From NCBI GenBank assembly GCA_949361645.1, contig OX442421.1, forward strand, positions 1,080,501-1,144,500: a DNA stretch of 64,000 nucleotides, written 5' to 3'. Below are positions 55,141 to 64,000 of the stretch, in pieces (position 1 is the first letter of the stretch; the number at the start of each line of letters is the position of its first letter). Below the pieces are notes generated by a model, which was given only the letters and a program-made list of their open reading frames with translations, was not told the origin of the DNA and did no database searches. The translations under genes and the position numbers were made by a program. The DNA is from Spongilla lacustris. Its lineage: Eukaryota; Porifera; Demospongiae; Spongillida; Spongillidae.

Positions 55141-56034
55141 AGCACACAGGATTGGGGCCCCCTGCTTTATCCAAGATTGGGGAGGGGGAGCCACGAATGT
55201 GTGTGTGTGTGTACATTTGCGTGCATGATTACAAATGTGTTTATACAATCTTGTTTGTTGTAGGTGTGAGTCATTCAATGCACAGAATATTTACAGCAAC
55301 TGACTTTCATCATTTATCTGTACAGCAGCATAAGAGTTACCTGTCTGATGCCTTTACCACAGATTTCAGGTGCGCTAAAGAGGCTGTATTATAGTACAGA
55401 AAACACTTTTTTTTTCTTTTGTTTTGGTGTGGTTACCAGACCACTGTGTGATTTATCTGCATAAGCTGTCATAGTTCTGATTACATGTACAGTCAATCTA
55501 CCAATGAAGCATATAGCCCTGCTGACCAGAGATGATGTGTCTACTCATGTTGTACTCCACCAGCTAGACTAGGATCCCTCGTGGTGGCTAGGTGATAGTT
55601 AGGATACTACGCCATGCTATCATGATGTGATTATGTTTATAGCCCAGTGGCCTGTCACGACACCTGAGGGCATGGATCAGATTATCATTAATATTGAAAG
55701 TACAGGACAGATCAAAGTTTGGCATGAGTAAACATGGAAGAATGATAAACAAAAAGTTGTGCTGATTATATGATTATACATTTTACACAACATAACACCA
55801 GCTAAAAAATAAAAATGAGACGATGACTTCCAGCGATCTTGAAGTACTTGATTGTACGCCTTCAGTAGGTTCTATGTAGCAGGAGTAGGGGAAAAACCAC
55901 ACCCATTTATTGCATTTATAGAATGCAGGTATGTATGCTTGCAGCTAAAGAATCTACATATTGCCGCTCATCCAAAACAAATCTAGAGGATAAAATGGTC
56001 CTAACCATTTGGTTTTTTGGGGGCATGCAATATT
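55141..56034. other. Weak exon-like piece, otherwise no gene
   Basis: At about 55263-55369 a + frame (GVSHSMHRIFTATDFHHLSV, QQHKSYLSDAFTTDF) is bounded by TTGTAG and CAG|GTGCGC, which could be an exon. No neighbours or domain support it. The rest shows nothing. Downstream exons of the minus-strand semaphorin-like gene could lie here but were not found. Confidence 0.25.
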
Positions 56035-56216
56035 GTCACATTGAAAATGTGATTGCCCATGCACAATTTTGGTGAAAAGTTGTATTTGCTATTAATCAAA
56101 TGTGGGTTAAAAAAAAATGGTATGTGTGATATTTCCACTATAGTAACTGCAAATTTCTCATTTACTATGGTGCTGATGTCACACATCTCATATATATTTT
56201 CACCTAGGGGATGCAC
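56035..56216. repeat. Imperfect inverted repeat, ~180 bp
   Basis: The two halves pair around a centre near 56145: GTATGTGTGATATTTCCACT and ATAGTAA against the inverse of ATGTGTGACATCAGCACCAT with AGTAAA, then TGGTGAAAA outside. As a result both strands carry a frame reading MCDISTIV. It is MITE-like and without coding. Confidence 0.7.
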
Positions 56217-56638
56217 AGCTAATATTAAATGTCCTAAGCTCTGTGGTAGGCAGTCAGAGTTACATCACATAAGAATAATATGTCACATACCCCCTTGGAA
56301 ATTCCCTGAAAAGATTTGTTGGAATCATTAAAGTGTCTCACATGCATACATTTATGAGGGAAAAACAAAATAAATTCATTCCAATTTTATTTCCCATTAC
56401 ATAAATGGTGGTCCAAATAATTGCACTGATGGAGGGTCTGGACCGCCACTGATAGACCACCACTGATGCACTGAAATTATTTTGGTCACTTTTAGTAATA
56501 TCACAATAAAAGCTAGTGGTATTAAATGGTCAGCAAACTAAACTGCTTACACAGGAAAGGCTATCAAGCTGCCATGCTCCTTGGGTGCATGTGACTTATG
56601 TCAGTGGTCCACATGAACCCCATCCTCCCAACACCTAC

Positions 56639-59600
56639 CTGTAGTTCCAGAGCTTGCAATTACAAGGCTTGTGTTAGTGGACACACTGGTGAGGCCATCA
56701 ACATTGGTAGCACTGCACTGGTACACTCCCTGATCCTGTAGTGTTACACTGACAATGGAGAGGGTGGACTGGGTACTGCCTGTCACCCTCCCTCCATCAG
56801 TGAGGACTACTCCATTTTTAACCCATTGGTAGCTGGTGATGGTGGCTCCATATTGACCATCATTGGGGTTGCACAGTAGAGTGATGTTGGAGCCAACAAA
56901 GGTAGGTTGTGAGGGGAACAAGATGGAACTGGAGACATTCAATGGAAGGGCTACACCAATAGAAGTATGACATCATGTGAAGTATGACAACTATAGCTAA
57001 GGCATGACTTCATATGCCATTGTCATGTCCTCAGGACACCAGGAATTAAATAAATGTTTGAAAGGATGGCAAACAAACCGGCATGCATCACTCAGCATTC
57101 ACGCAGGTATAATACACAAGGAATGGTTGTGACTAAGAACACATGGTCACACCTTAAATACATGCACATGCATACATAGGAGGCCTGACATGGGACTACA
57201 CATGTTCTAGAATACTATATTAGTAAGCAAGCAATAGCAGGCCTCTTCACGCCATAGCAGGTCTCTGCATGCCACAACACTCCACATTACCTGGGCAGCT
57301 GTTAACAACTCCTGTGTGAATGTTCTGGTAGATACTGATTTAAAAGATGTGGACAGTTAGCTCGGTGCAGTAGGTTACTTCATACAAACTCACCCATTGG
57401 GCACTGATGCTGAACCATTGTAGGTGGTGGGCACAATAGAAAACACCACACACTGTGACGTAGAAGTGTCCCATGCACAGTATGGATCCTGGGAGCCCAC
57501 ACAGGTACTGTAATTTGAAATGGATTGGGTAAATGCAGTATGGTCCTAATCAAGTGCTATGATGCTAATGTGCTATGGTCCTAATGTGCACATTACTTTT
57601 ATGTGCAATAGTACATGTACTTAGTATGTCTTCAAAAGTGCAAGTGTACATGATGTAATTTCCAGTGTAATTATGCTAATCAATTAGCAAAGATGAACTA
57701 CATGCTAAAGATTATAGATGATTTGGGAGGAATGGGGGAATGTACACATGTATTGACCCAAGCCACTGGGATGAGAGGGAAGCCACAACTCAGTCATGTG
57801 TCATTCAGACCATAGCCTAGGGATGCAAAAATATTGCTTGCTGTTGGAAATGGGAGTGGCTACGTGCTTTGATTCATTTTTCTAGTCACCTCACTTTGAA
57901 GTAGCATGTATGGATTGAGGGGTTCAATGGCATTGGAGCCATTATCTTATCTTAGGCCAAAAGGACAAGTACTTTAAGTCACGCCTGTACACAATGTAGA
58001 TATGTGGGCAGTTGGCTGGTCAGAGCCACACATGTAGGGCATACATCATTAGTATGCATCTTTCTGTGCATGTGACAAAAGCACACATGTAAGGGTCCCC
58101 ATGCCCTTCTGCATAGGGTCCCCACGCCCTTCTCTAGAGGGTCCCCATGCCCTTCTGTAGAGGGTCCCCATGCCCTTCTGTAGAGGGTCACCATGCCCTT
58201 CCCATGCTTGCAATACCAATACCCAATCAATGTGTGGCTTCATATCCCAATTCTATTGAGTTCTTGTTGCTGGCTACATGTACATTGATTGTTTTTGAAT
58301 TATAACCATAATGAAAACCACAAAAATAACTATACAATCATAACTACATGCAGATGTAAAACTCAAAGAAAATTTGGCTGCAACCGACCAAACAGAACAA
58401 GCAAAATCTACCACTTAAATAGAGTTGTGTAAACCTCTTCATTGGCATAAGAAAGAGCATGTAAGGTAATTATTAATATTTTGTATGTTCACCTAACTAG
58501 AGAGAGGGGAAGAGGGAGGGAGGGAGGGAGGAAGGGAGGAGGAAAGGATGGAGTAAAGGATAATATCACTTGGGTTAGGAATGGTTCACATGCTTCCTCC
58601 CCCTCCTCTTTTTTTTTCAATAGTGCATCAGCCCTTTATTTCTCGTCACGGAAATGCACACAATGCTGGCAGCCAAATTACAAGTCTTGCCAAATGGACT
58701 ATAGAACATGGGTAATAACCACATAGGGCATGGCATGGCCACTCCCCGTCACCTGCAGCTGAGGAATCTACTACACCTCTGAACTGGTAGTCTGTAGATG
58801 GAGGTGTCTGTGTTCACGTAGAGGCACTTCATTCCTTCCTGGGTGGGGCCATATTAACACTACACAACGGCCAAACATGTGCCACACCCCCAGCCACCAA
58901 ACATGTGCCACACCCCCAGCCACCAAACATGTGCCACACCCCCAGCCACCAAACATGTGCCACACCCCCAGCCACCAAACATGTGCCACACCCCCAGCCA
59001 CCAAACATGTGCCACACCCCCAGCCACCAAACATGTGCCACACCCCCAGCCACCAAACATGTGCCACGCCCCCAGCCACCAAACATGTGCCATGCCTACC
59101 TGCTCTTGTACTGCAATCTGCCTAATGCCAGAGCAGTCATCCAGCTGCAAGTATGCCCCGCCCACCAATGAGTTGGCCAAGGGAAAGTGAAAGAGATGAC
59201 ATCACACATGAGCACAAGCCAAACAGATATGTCTCAACAAGAGCCCATCCAGACCCCACACATAAGAACATGCCCACAACACATGTAGCAACCTGACTGA
59301 CATGGAAGCCAAACATACATGTAAGAATACCTATTTTAAAAAGCACTGTGACATTTTCCCTCACACACACACACACTATAGTCACCTTGATCTCCTCTGA
59401 GATAACAGAGAAGACAACCCCATTGAGGTAACCCATGGCAACCTTTAGCACTGTACCAGTGGCTGTGTGAAGGTAATGATACTAGAGGTGAGTACCCTGT
59501 GCCCTATATGGTGAGTAATACCCTGTGCAGTAATACCCTATGCCCTATATGGTGAGTAATACCCTGTGCAGTAATACCCTGTGCCCTATATGGTGAGTAA

Positions 59601-62600
59601 TACCCTGTGCAGTAATACCCTGTGCCCTATTTGGTGAGTAATACCCTGTGCCCTATATGGTGAGTACCCTGATGGTGTGTGCTGTTCTTTGGCACTTGGC
59701 AACCAGTCATGATTCTGTGCCCAATGCACTATGGAAAGTACCTGTTCCTAAAAAGAGCACATCTTGGATGACACAGGTCTGTGCAGATATGTTGTTAGTG
59801 ACCACACAGGTCTGGTCCAGTACAATCTTGGTGACACTAGAAGGTAGAAAAAGGAGGGAGGAGAGAAAGTAGGAGGGAGGGGGAGAAGATAGAAGGAAGG
59901 GAAGAGGAGAAGGTAGGGCAGAGGGAAGGTGTGAGGAGGGGAGGAGCAGGTATGGTGGTATTTGGAATGCAAAATAGCACAGGCATCAAGTGTTATGACA
60001 AGAATACAAATGGCATCTTGTAGCAATACAATGCTATTAGAGTAGTGCATTTTAATGCAATACATTAATTTGGTACTTGTAAACACTATCACATAGAAAT
60101 GAACTACACGTGTGTGTGTGGACTCACCTCAAGCCCATCATCACTGCCAGTGGGTCAGAGCCAATCTGGGTTATTGGCTGAGATGTATCTGTGTAGGTGT
60201 AGTCTGGTCTGGCCAAGTTTCCATTGGTTGTGCACTAATTGGAAAATAAAATGCACCTCTCATATGCAGGTTTGCATAATGATGATTAAGTCTGGACCTT
60301 CCACTACTAGTGTCCATCAAACAACCTGAGCATTCCCACGTGGTTAACTTGGTCCCAGGCCTTCCCACATGGTTACCTTGGTCCCGTTATTCCTAGCTAC
60401 TTTGACCACAGAAACCACTACAGGGTGTGCTATTAATACCTACCTCCACATAACCAGATGATGATCGTACACTAGTAAGAGGATTGATCAGTGGGGTCCT
60501 GAAGATGTCAAAAACTCCACCATTATTCCCGCCAGCATCAGTGGCATCATTTTTACTGTTATTAGCTGGGTAGACACACACAGCTGATACAACAACTCCT
60601 CTGTTGAGGAAAGATGATGAATGTGATATCATGTGGCTGGTCATATCACATTCTCTTACTAAAGGACACCTAGGGGAGAAAATGTACTAACCCAATGTTG
60701 GTGGTGAAGACTCCATACATGAACAGTGCCCAATCTCCATTCTGGTAATAACGTCCCATCTGGTTGAATGCAGCACCAGCTGTTGGGGCAAATCACCACA
60801 TTGGCCTTGTCATGTGTTTATTGGTGCACACATACAGTTGTGAACTTACTGATGGCATTGTAGGAGGTGGAGTATGTGGTACTCTGACAGTTAATACGTG
60901 CCTTCACCAGGGTATTGGGGATAGTGCTAGAAATGCTGTACCCTGGATCATTCTACAGTGAGGGGTAAGAGGCAGTCTTATACAGCCCCTCAGGTCCATG
61001 AGGTAAGGATTACTGACCTGACAGACACGAAGAACTTCACTCTTTATGGTCTAAAAACAAAAAGTCAATTTTAATATAAATATATGGGACAGTGTCCAGC
61101 AAAATCGGGCTTATGGGTTTATAATTTTATCACTATAAAAATTGCACGTTGTACTAAACAACACATGTTCGCGACGGTACTACCAAATTTCATACACTTG
61201 TTTCCACACCATTTTTCTGTGTGAAAATCCATTTTTGTGATCTAAACCTTTTCTGTGCCGTGGATACAACAATCGTTAACCCCGCGGGTTAGAATCCACA
61301 TTTCTCCACGCACGAGGTGTTGAAAACGTGTAAAATTCGGAGTGTGCATAGAGGAGTCCTGTAGCTATTGATTTGTTCTGTTCGTTAGTTTCTGAATCAT
61401 ATGTTACAGAGATACAGTTAAGCAAACTACAGGCACATTTTCCTGCTTGATTCGTGTCAATGATATCATCACCGCCTTCCATTCACTGAGTGGGACGCGA
61501 TTTGCCAAAATTATTGGCGCGAATCAAGCGGGAAAACGTGCCCGTAGTTTGTTCAACTGTATCTCTGTAACGGATGATATAGAAATTAACGAACAGAACA
61601 AATCAATAGCTACAGGACTCCTCTATGTACAACCCGAATTTGACGTGCTTTCAACACTCGTACGTGAAGAAATGAGGAATTCTAACCTGTGGGGTTAACG
61701 ATTGTTGTATCCACGGCACGGAAAATGTTTAGACCACAAAAATCGATTTTCACACACAGAAATGGTGTAGGAACAAGTGTACGAAATTTGAAAAGAAAAC
61801 ATAGTACCGTCGCGAAGATGTGTTGTTTAGTACAACGTGCAATTTTTATAGTGATAAAATTATAACCCCACAAGCCCGATTTTGCTGGACACTGTCCCAT
61901 AATTTTTATTCAGTAACAATGATGTTGGTTGAGTACACCCACTCATATAAAGGCATCCAAAAATAATAAGAATCGCAGGAAGAAAACACACCTCAATGAA
62001 AGAAAACAACAGGTTAATCCTGTATGTAATGATGACATAACATATATGTGCTGCATGCAATATACAGTTAGGATAGTAACAGTTTTGAATTCACTACAAT
62101 AATTGTTTCATTGCAAAGAACATTAACATTATAATGTACATCTCTATGTCATGGAAACGTCTTACATTTGTGGTATTATCAACATCTGTTGCAAACACAA
62201 AGAAGTACTTGTGTTCATCAGGACTGATGGTATCCATGACACCAGGCAGAAGAGCAGTCCTAGGGGCATAGTTAGCCACATAGGTGTCCACAAACACTGG
62301 GGCTGGAAGGAACATCATTAAGTAAAACAGACACCTCGGATAGCAGTGAACAGCCATACTGTTCAAATTGGCAAGGCTATTAGTTGAACGCAGCTGCAGT
62401 ACTGTGGTGAGTGAGTTAAGGTCTGTAGGATTGGTGTAGTTGATAGTGAGGAAGAATAGACCAGTGTTGCTGGCATTGTAACTGAGAGTAGAGACAGCAA
62501 AGAAGTTGATACCCCTTGAGTTATTCACTGGAGAGAGAAGACCAGTAGTGTATCACACAGAAGGTAAGACATGCATACATGTACTTACCATCATAGGCAA

Positions 62601-64000
62601 TTCCATTGTAATAAAAATCAGGTCTAATGGAGACTATACCACTTGCTGCTGCCACAGTAGTGAAGTTTACCAGGTTAGTGATCTGAAAGTAGCAATAAAT
62701 CATTATATATCCTTGTGGAACTGCTATTGTATTTTGCAGTGTATCGAGAGTTACGGCAGTAACTCTCATATATAGGATTTGTGCCATATCATGAATATCA
62801 TTAAAAACACCACCCGCGTATATAACTCACGAACTGAGAAACAGATAGTGTAGCTCTTTATTGCTATCGAGCCACAATGGAAAGACAATCATTTTCATGT
62901 TTTGTTCCAGTCGCCAAACCGTTTACTTTAAGAGAACAAAAAAGCTCGTAGTTCTCATTCCCCAGACCGTAATTTGTCCATAGTCATCGTCGTCTTTATG
63001 GGTGAGTATAACTCGAGATAGGAAAGGTTTTAAAGAATGCCAGTTACACCAAAAAATGTAGAATTTACCTACCGACTGCCCCTTGATGTCAGATATACAT
63101 GTTTGGTATGAAGCAATAATTACGTCCGAGTACACAAGTGTTCCCATGACAATACCCATACCATTTATGGTACCATTACTGGTGTTGTCAAAATGCCTTC
63201 ACGGGAACATAAGAGTAGAAAAAAGAGACGAGAGGAATACCTCCTAAATCGAGGCTATGAGTTAGAGTCCTCCCGATTTTGGTACGATGCTGATGCTGAA
63301 CAAAGGCGGGTGTTTGCTCGTGACATGTACAGAGCAAATCTGGAGTCGAACCGAGCTTCTAAGAGGTGGCGACAGGAAAAGAATTCTGTTGCAGTGCAAG
63401 CTTTTAAGAGGCGGCGTTATGAACTGAACTCAGACAAGAAACGAGCTTCTACATGTAAGAGGGAAAGCTTGGCTCGCGAGTTTTGATCTAGAACAGCTGC
63501 AAATGTAACATAACTGTAAACATTGTGTTGCTAGGGGAATTACAACGGCTGGATTTTATCATACAATCGTATTTACTTGTACATTGTACTAGTATGTACG
63601 GGTTGCAAAGTACATGTACACCTGTATACTAGTAGTCACTTATAAAAAAAAAAAAAGGATACAAAAACATTCTCTCTTAGAAAGTTAGTGGTATATAGGA
63701 TTTGAAGGCAATGGTGGTGTAAAAAGGAAGGGAACAAGGGATCAACGATGGTACAATTTTTTTGAATAGTCCTATATTTAGCAACGTAAAATGTACGTAC
63801 TACAGAAGTGCTAAATATAGGACTATTCATAAATTTTGTACCATCGTTGATCCCTTGTTCCCTTCCTTTTTACACCACCATTGCCTTCAAATCCTATATA
63901 CCACTAACTTTCTCAGAGATAATGTTTTTGTATCCTGTAATAATAACTTACATTAACTGTCCTACAAGATGGTGTCCCAGTGGCCTCACTTCCACACACC
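56639..64000 (-). CDS. Semaphorin-like gene (Sema-PSI-Ig), partial at both ends
   Basis: Minus-strand exons with GT/AG borders, 5' to 3' along the gene: 64000-63966 (partial), 63178-63073, 62682-62589, 62527-62335, 62302-62166, 61050-61018, 60952-60850, 60779-60692, 60600-60444, 60234-60128, 59836-59742, 59450-59386, 59144-59100, 58838-58753, 57507-57394, 56950-56639. The Sema beta-propeller shows as KYFFVFATDVDNTTN, TIKSEVLRVCQNDPGYSISS, LVKARINCQSTTYSTSYN, GVFDIFRTPLINPLTSVRSS and GTVLKVAMGYLNGVVFSV. The propeller end and PSI begin with KCLYVNTDTSIYRLPVQRCS; PSI continues CVGSQDPYCAWDTSTSQC. An Ig domain follows (SNITLLCNPNDG, YQWVKNGV, DQGVYQCSATN). Sema-PSI-Ig is the semaphorin order; plexins have IPT domains instead. 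Several Asn-x-Ser/Thr sites fit a secreted or surface guidance ligand. The signal peptide and C-terminal end are outside or unrecognised. A palindromic element sits in the 61.05-62.17 kb intron. Confidence 0.8.
58096..58205. repeat. Minisatellite in semaphorin-like intron, 24-bp units
   Basis: Four to five units of GGGTCCCCATGCCCTTCTGT plus AGAG, with single-base variants. It lies in the intron between the two PSI exons. Confidence 0.9.
58497..58556. repeat. Purine-rich tract (GGGA)n
   Basis: About 60 bp of nearly pure purine on the + strand, with GAGGGAGGGAGGGAGG at its core. A second, longer purine tract is at 59846-59951 (AGGAGGGAGG, GAAGGAAGGGAAGAGG). Both are in introns of the minus-strand gene, so the transcript would carry pyrimidine tracts. 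Confidence 0.85.
58871..59091. repeat. Minisatellite in intron, 26-bp units, ~8.5 copies
   Basis: The unit is CCAAACATGTGCCACACCCC followed by CAGCCA. It is very uniform, with one CACGCC and one CATGCC variant at the right end. It lies immediately beside the short exon 59100-59144, with only the donor site between. Open frames through it on both strands are repeat artefacts. Confidence 0.95.
59489..59670. repeat. Minisatellite in intron, 43-44-bp units
   Basis: Four units combine GAGTAATACCCTGTGC, AGTAATACCCT and GTGCCCTATATGGT. Units differ by single bases. It lies in the intron between 59450 and 59742. Confidence 0.9.
61086..61898. mobile_element. 813-bp palindromic element inside the semaphorin-like intron
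   Basis: The ends are GGGACAGTGTCCAGCAAAAT and its inverse, and the halves pair throughout with some divergence. The core words ACGTGCCCGTAGTTTGTTCA and CTGTATCTCTGTAACGGATG link it to the palindromes at 29020 and 29896. The outer part matches the half-copy at 35838. A+T-rich DNA lies at both borders (AATATAAATATAT on the left). It has no coding. Its hairpin would be transcribed in the host pre-mRNA. Confidence 0.85.
63193..63486 (+). CDS. Small basic ORF (97 residues), unknown
   Basis: An intact ATG-to-stop frame very rich in Arg, Lys and Glu: MPSREHKSRKKRREEYLLNR, FWYDADAEQRRVFARDMYRA and RRRYELNSDKKRASTCKRES. Such repeated basic/acidic ERxRVxARDxYRxN units occur at the N termini of some Helitron and other transposon proteins in marine invertebrates. 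No downstream domain is present here. It starts 15 bp from a minus-strand exon of the semaphorin-like gene, lying in that gene's intron on the opposite strand. It could be a transposon remnant or a real small gene. Confidence 0.45.
   Translation: MPSREHKSRKKRREEYLLNRGYELESSRFWYDADAEQRRVFARDMYRANLESNRASKRWRQEKNSVAVQAFKRRRYELNSDKKRASTCKRESLAREF
63655..63937. mobile_element. ~283-bp foldback MITE
   Basis: The left arm starts AGGATACAAAAACATTCTCT and continues through GAAAGTTAGTGGTATATAGG and AAGGGATCAACGATGGTACA. The right arm is its inverse, with a few mismatches and a loop near 63785-63810. The target duplication is unclear. It lies in the first visible intron of the semaphorin-like gene. Confidence 0.8.

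Noticed and set aside
58771..59190. Open frames of about 100 codons on both strands with tandem WWLGVWHMFG or HPQPPNMCHT text
   Set aside because: They are translations of the 26-bp intronic minisatellite. The unit is not a multiple of three, so all frames stay open.

Overview
The window is nuclear DNA from a multicellular animal. It has genes split by short introns (mostly 50-150 bp, with GT...AG ends), an extracellular Sema-PSI-Ig gene, animal-type transposons, and many microsatellites, G runs and TACATGTA-like words. A marine invertebrate is likely and a sponge is my best guess. That guess is inference from intron size and repeat style, not a proven assignment. I saw no rRNA or tRNA gene, no CRISPR array and nothing bacterial.

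Most of the window is layered mobile DNA. From 2.7 to 5.6 kb a dispersed repeat was hit by two transposons. One is a Ginger1-like element (3016-4642) whose empty site survives in a second copy of the repeat near 32.95 kb. The other is a 773-bp element (4723-5495). From 6.9 to 9.8 kb come a TA-flanked foldback element, a Gag-like ORF without pol, and an intact 295-codon gene of unknown function with a run of acidic Cys/Glu repeats. From 10 to 15 kb lie reverse transcriptase, integrase and Penelope-like remnants.

The main gene of the left half, at 20.5-23.7 kb on the + strand, has at least ten or eleven exons. It joins a RING/zinc region like the N-terminal part of RAG1 to a DDE-transposase-like core, and carries two apparent frame breaks. 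A 252-bp segment holding its first recognised exon and intron is repeated downstream at 24.4 kb.

From 27 to 46 kb the DNA is dominated by foldback elements and dead transposon copies. These include two 820-bp near-perfect palindromes side by side, related copies at 35.8 and 61.1 kb, a 907-bp foldback with 6-bp target duplications, and several broken copies of one transposon family. A recent, nearly identical 2.25-kb tandem duplication contains a Gag remnant. The full-length member of the transposon family (50375-53056, minus strand) encodes an 893-residue protein: an acidic N terminus, a Mutator-like DDE transposase and a C-terminal OTU cysteine protease domain with its catalytic residues present.

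From 56.6 kb to the right edge a minus-strand host gene encodes a semaphorin-like protein (Sema, PSI and Ig in order). At least 17 exons are visible and it is open at both ends. Its introns carry minisatellites, purine tracts and one of the 0.8-kb palindromes.
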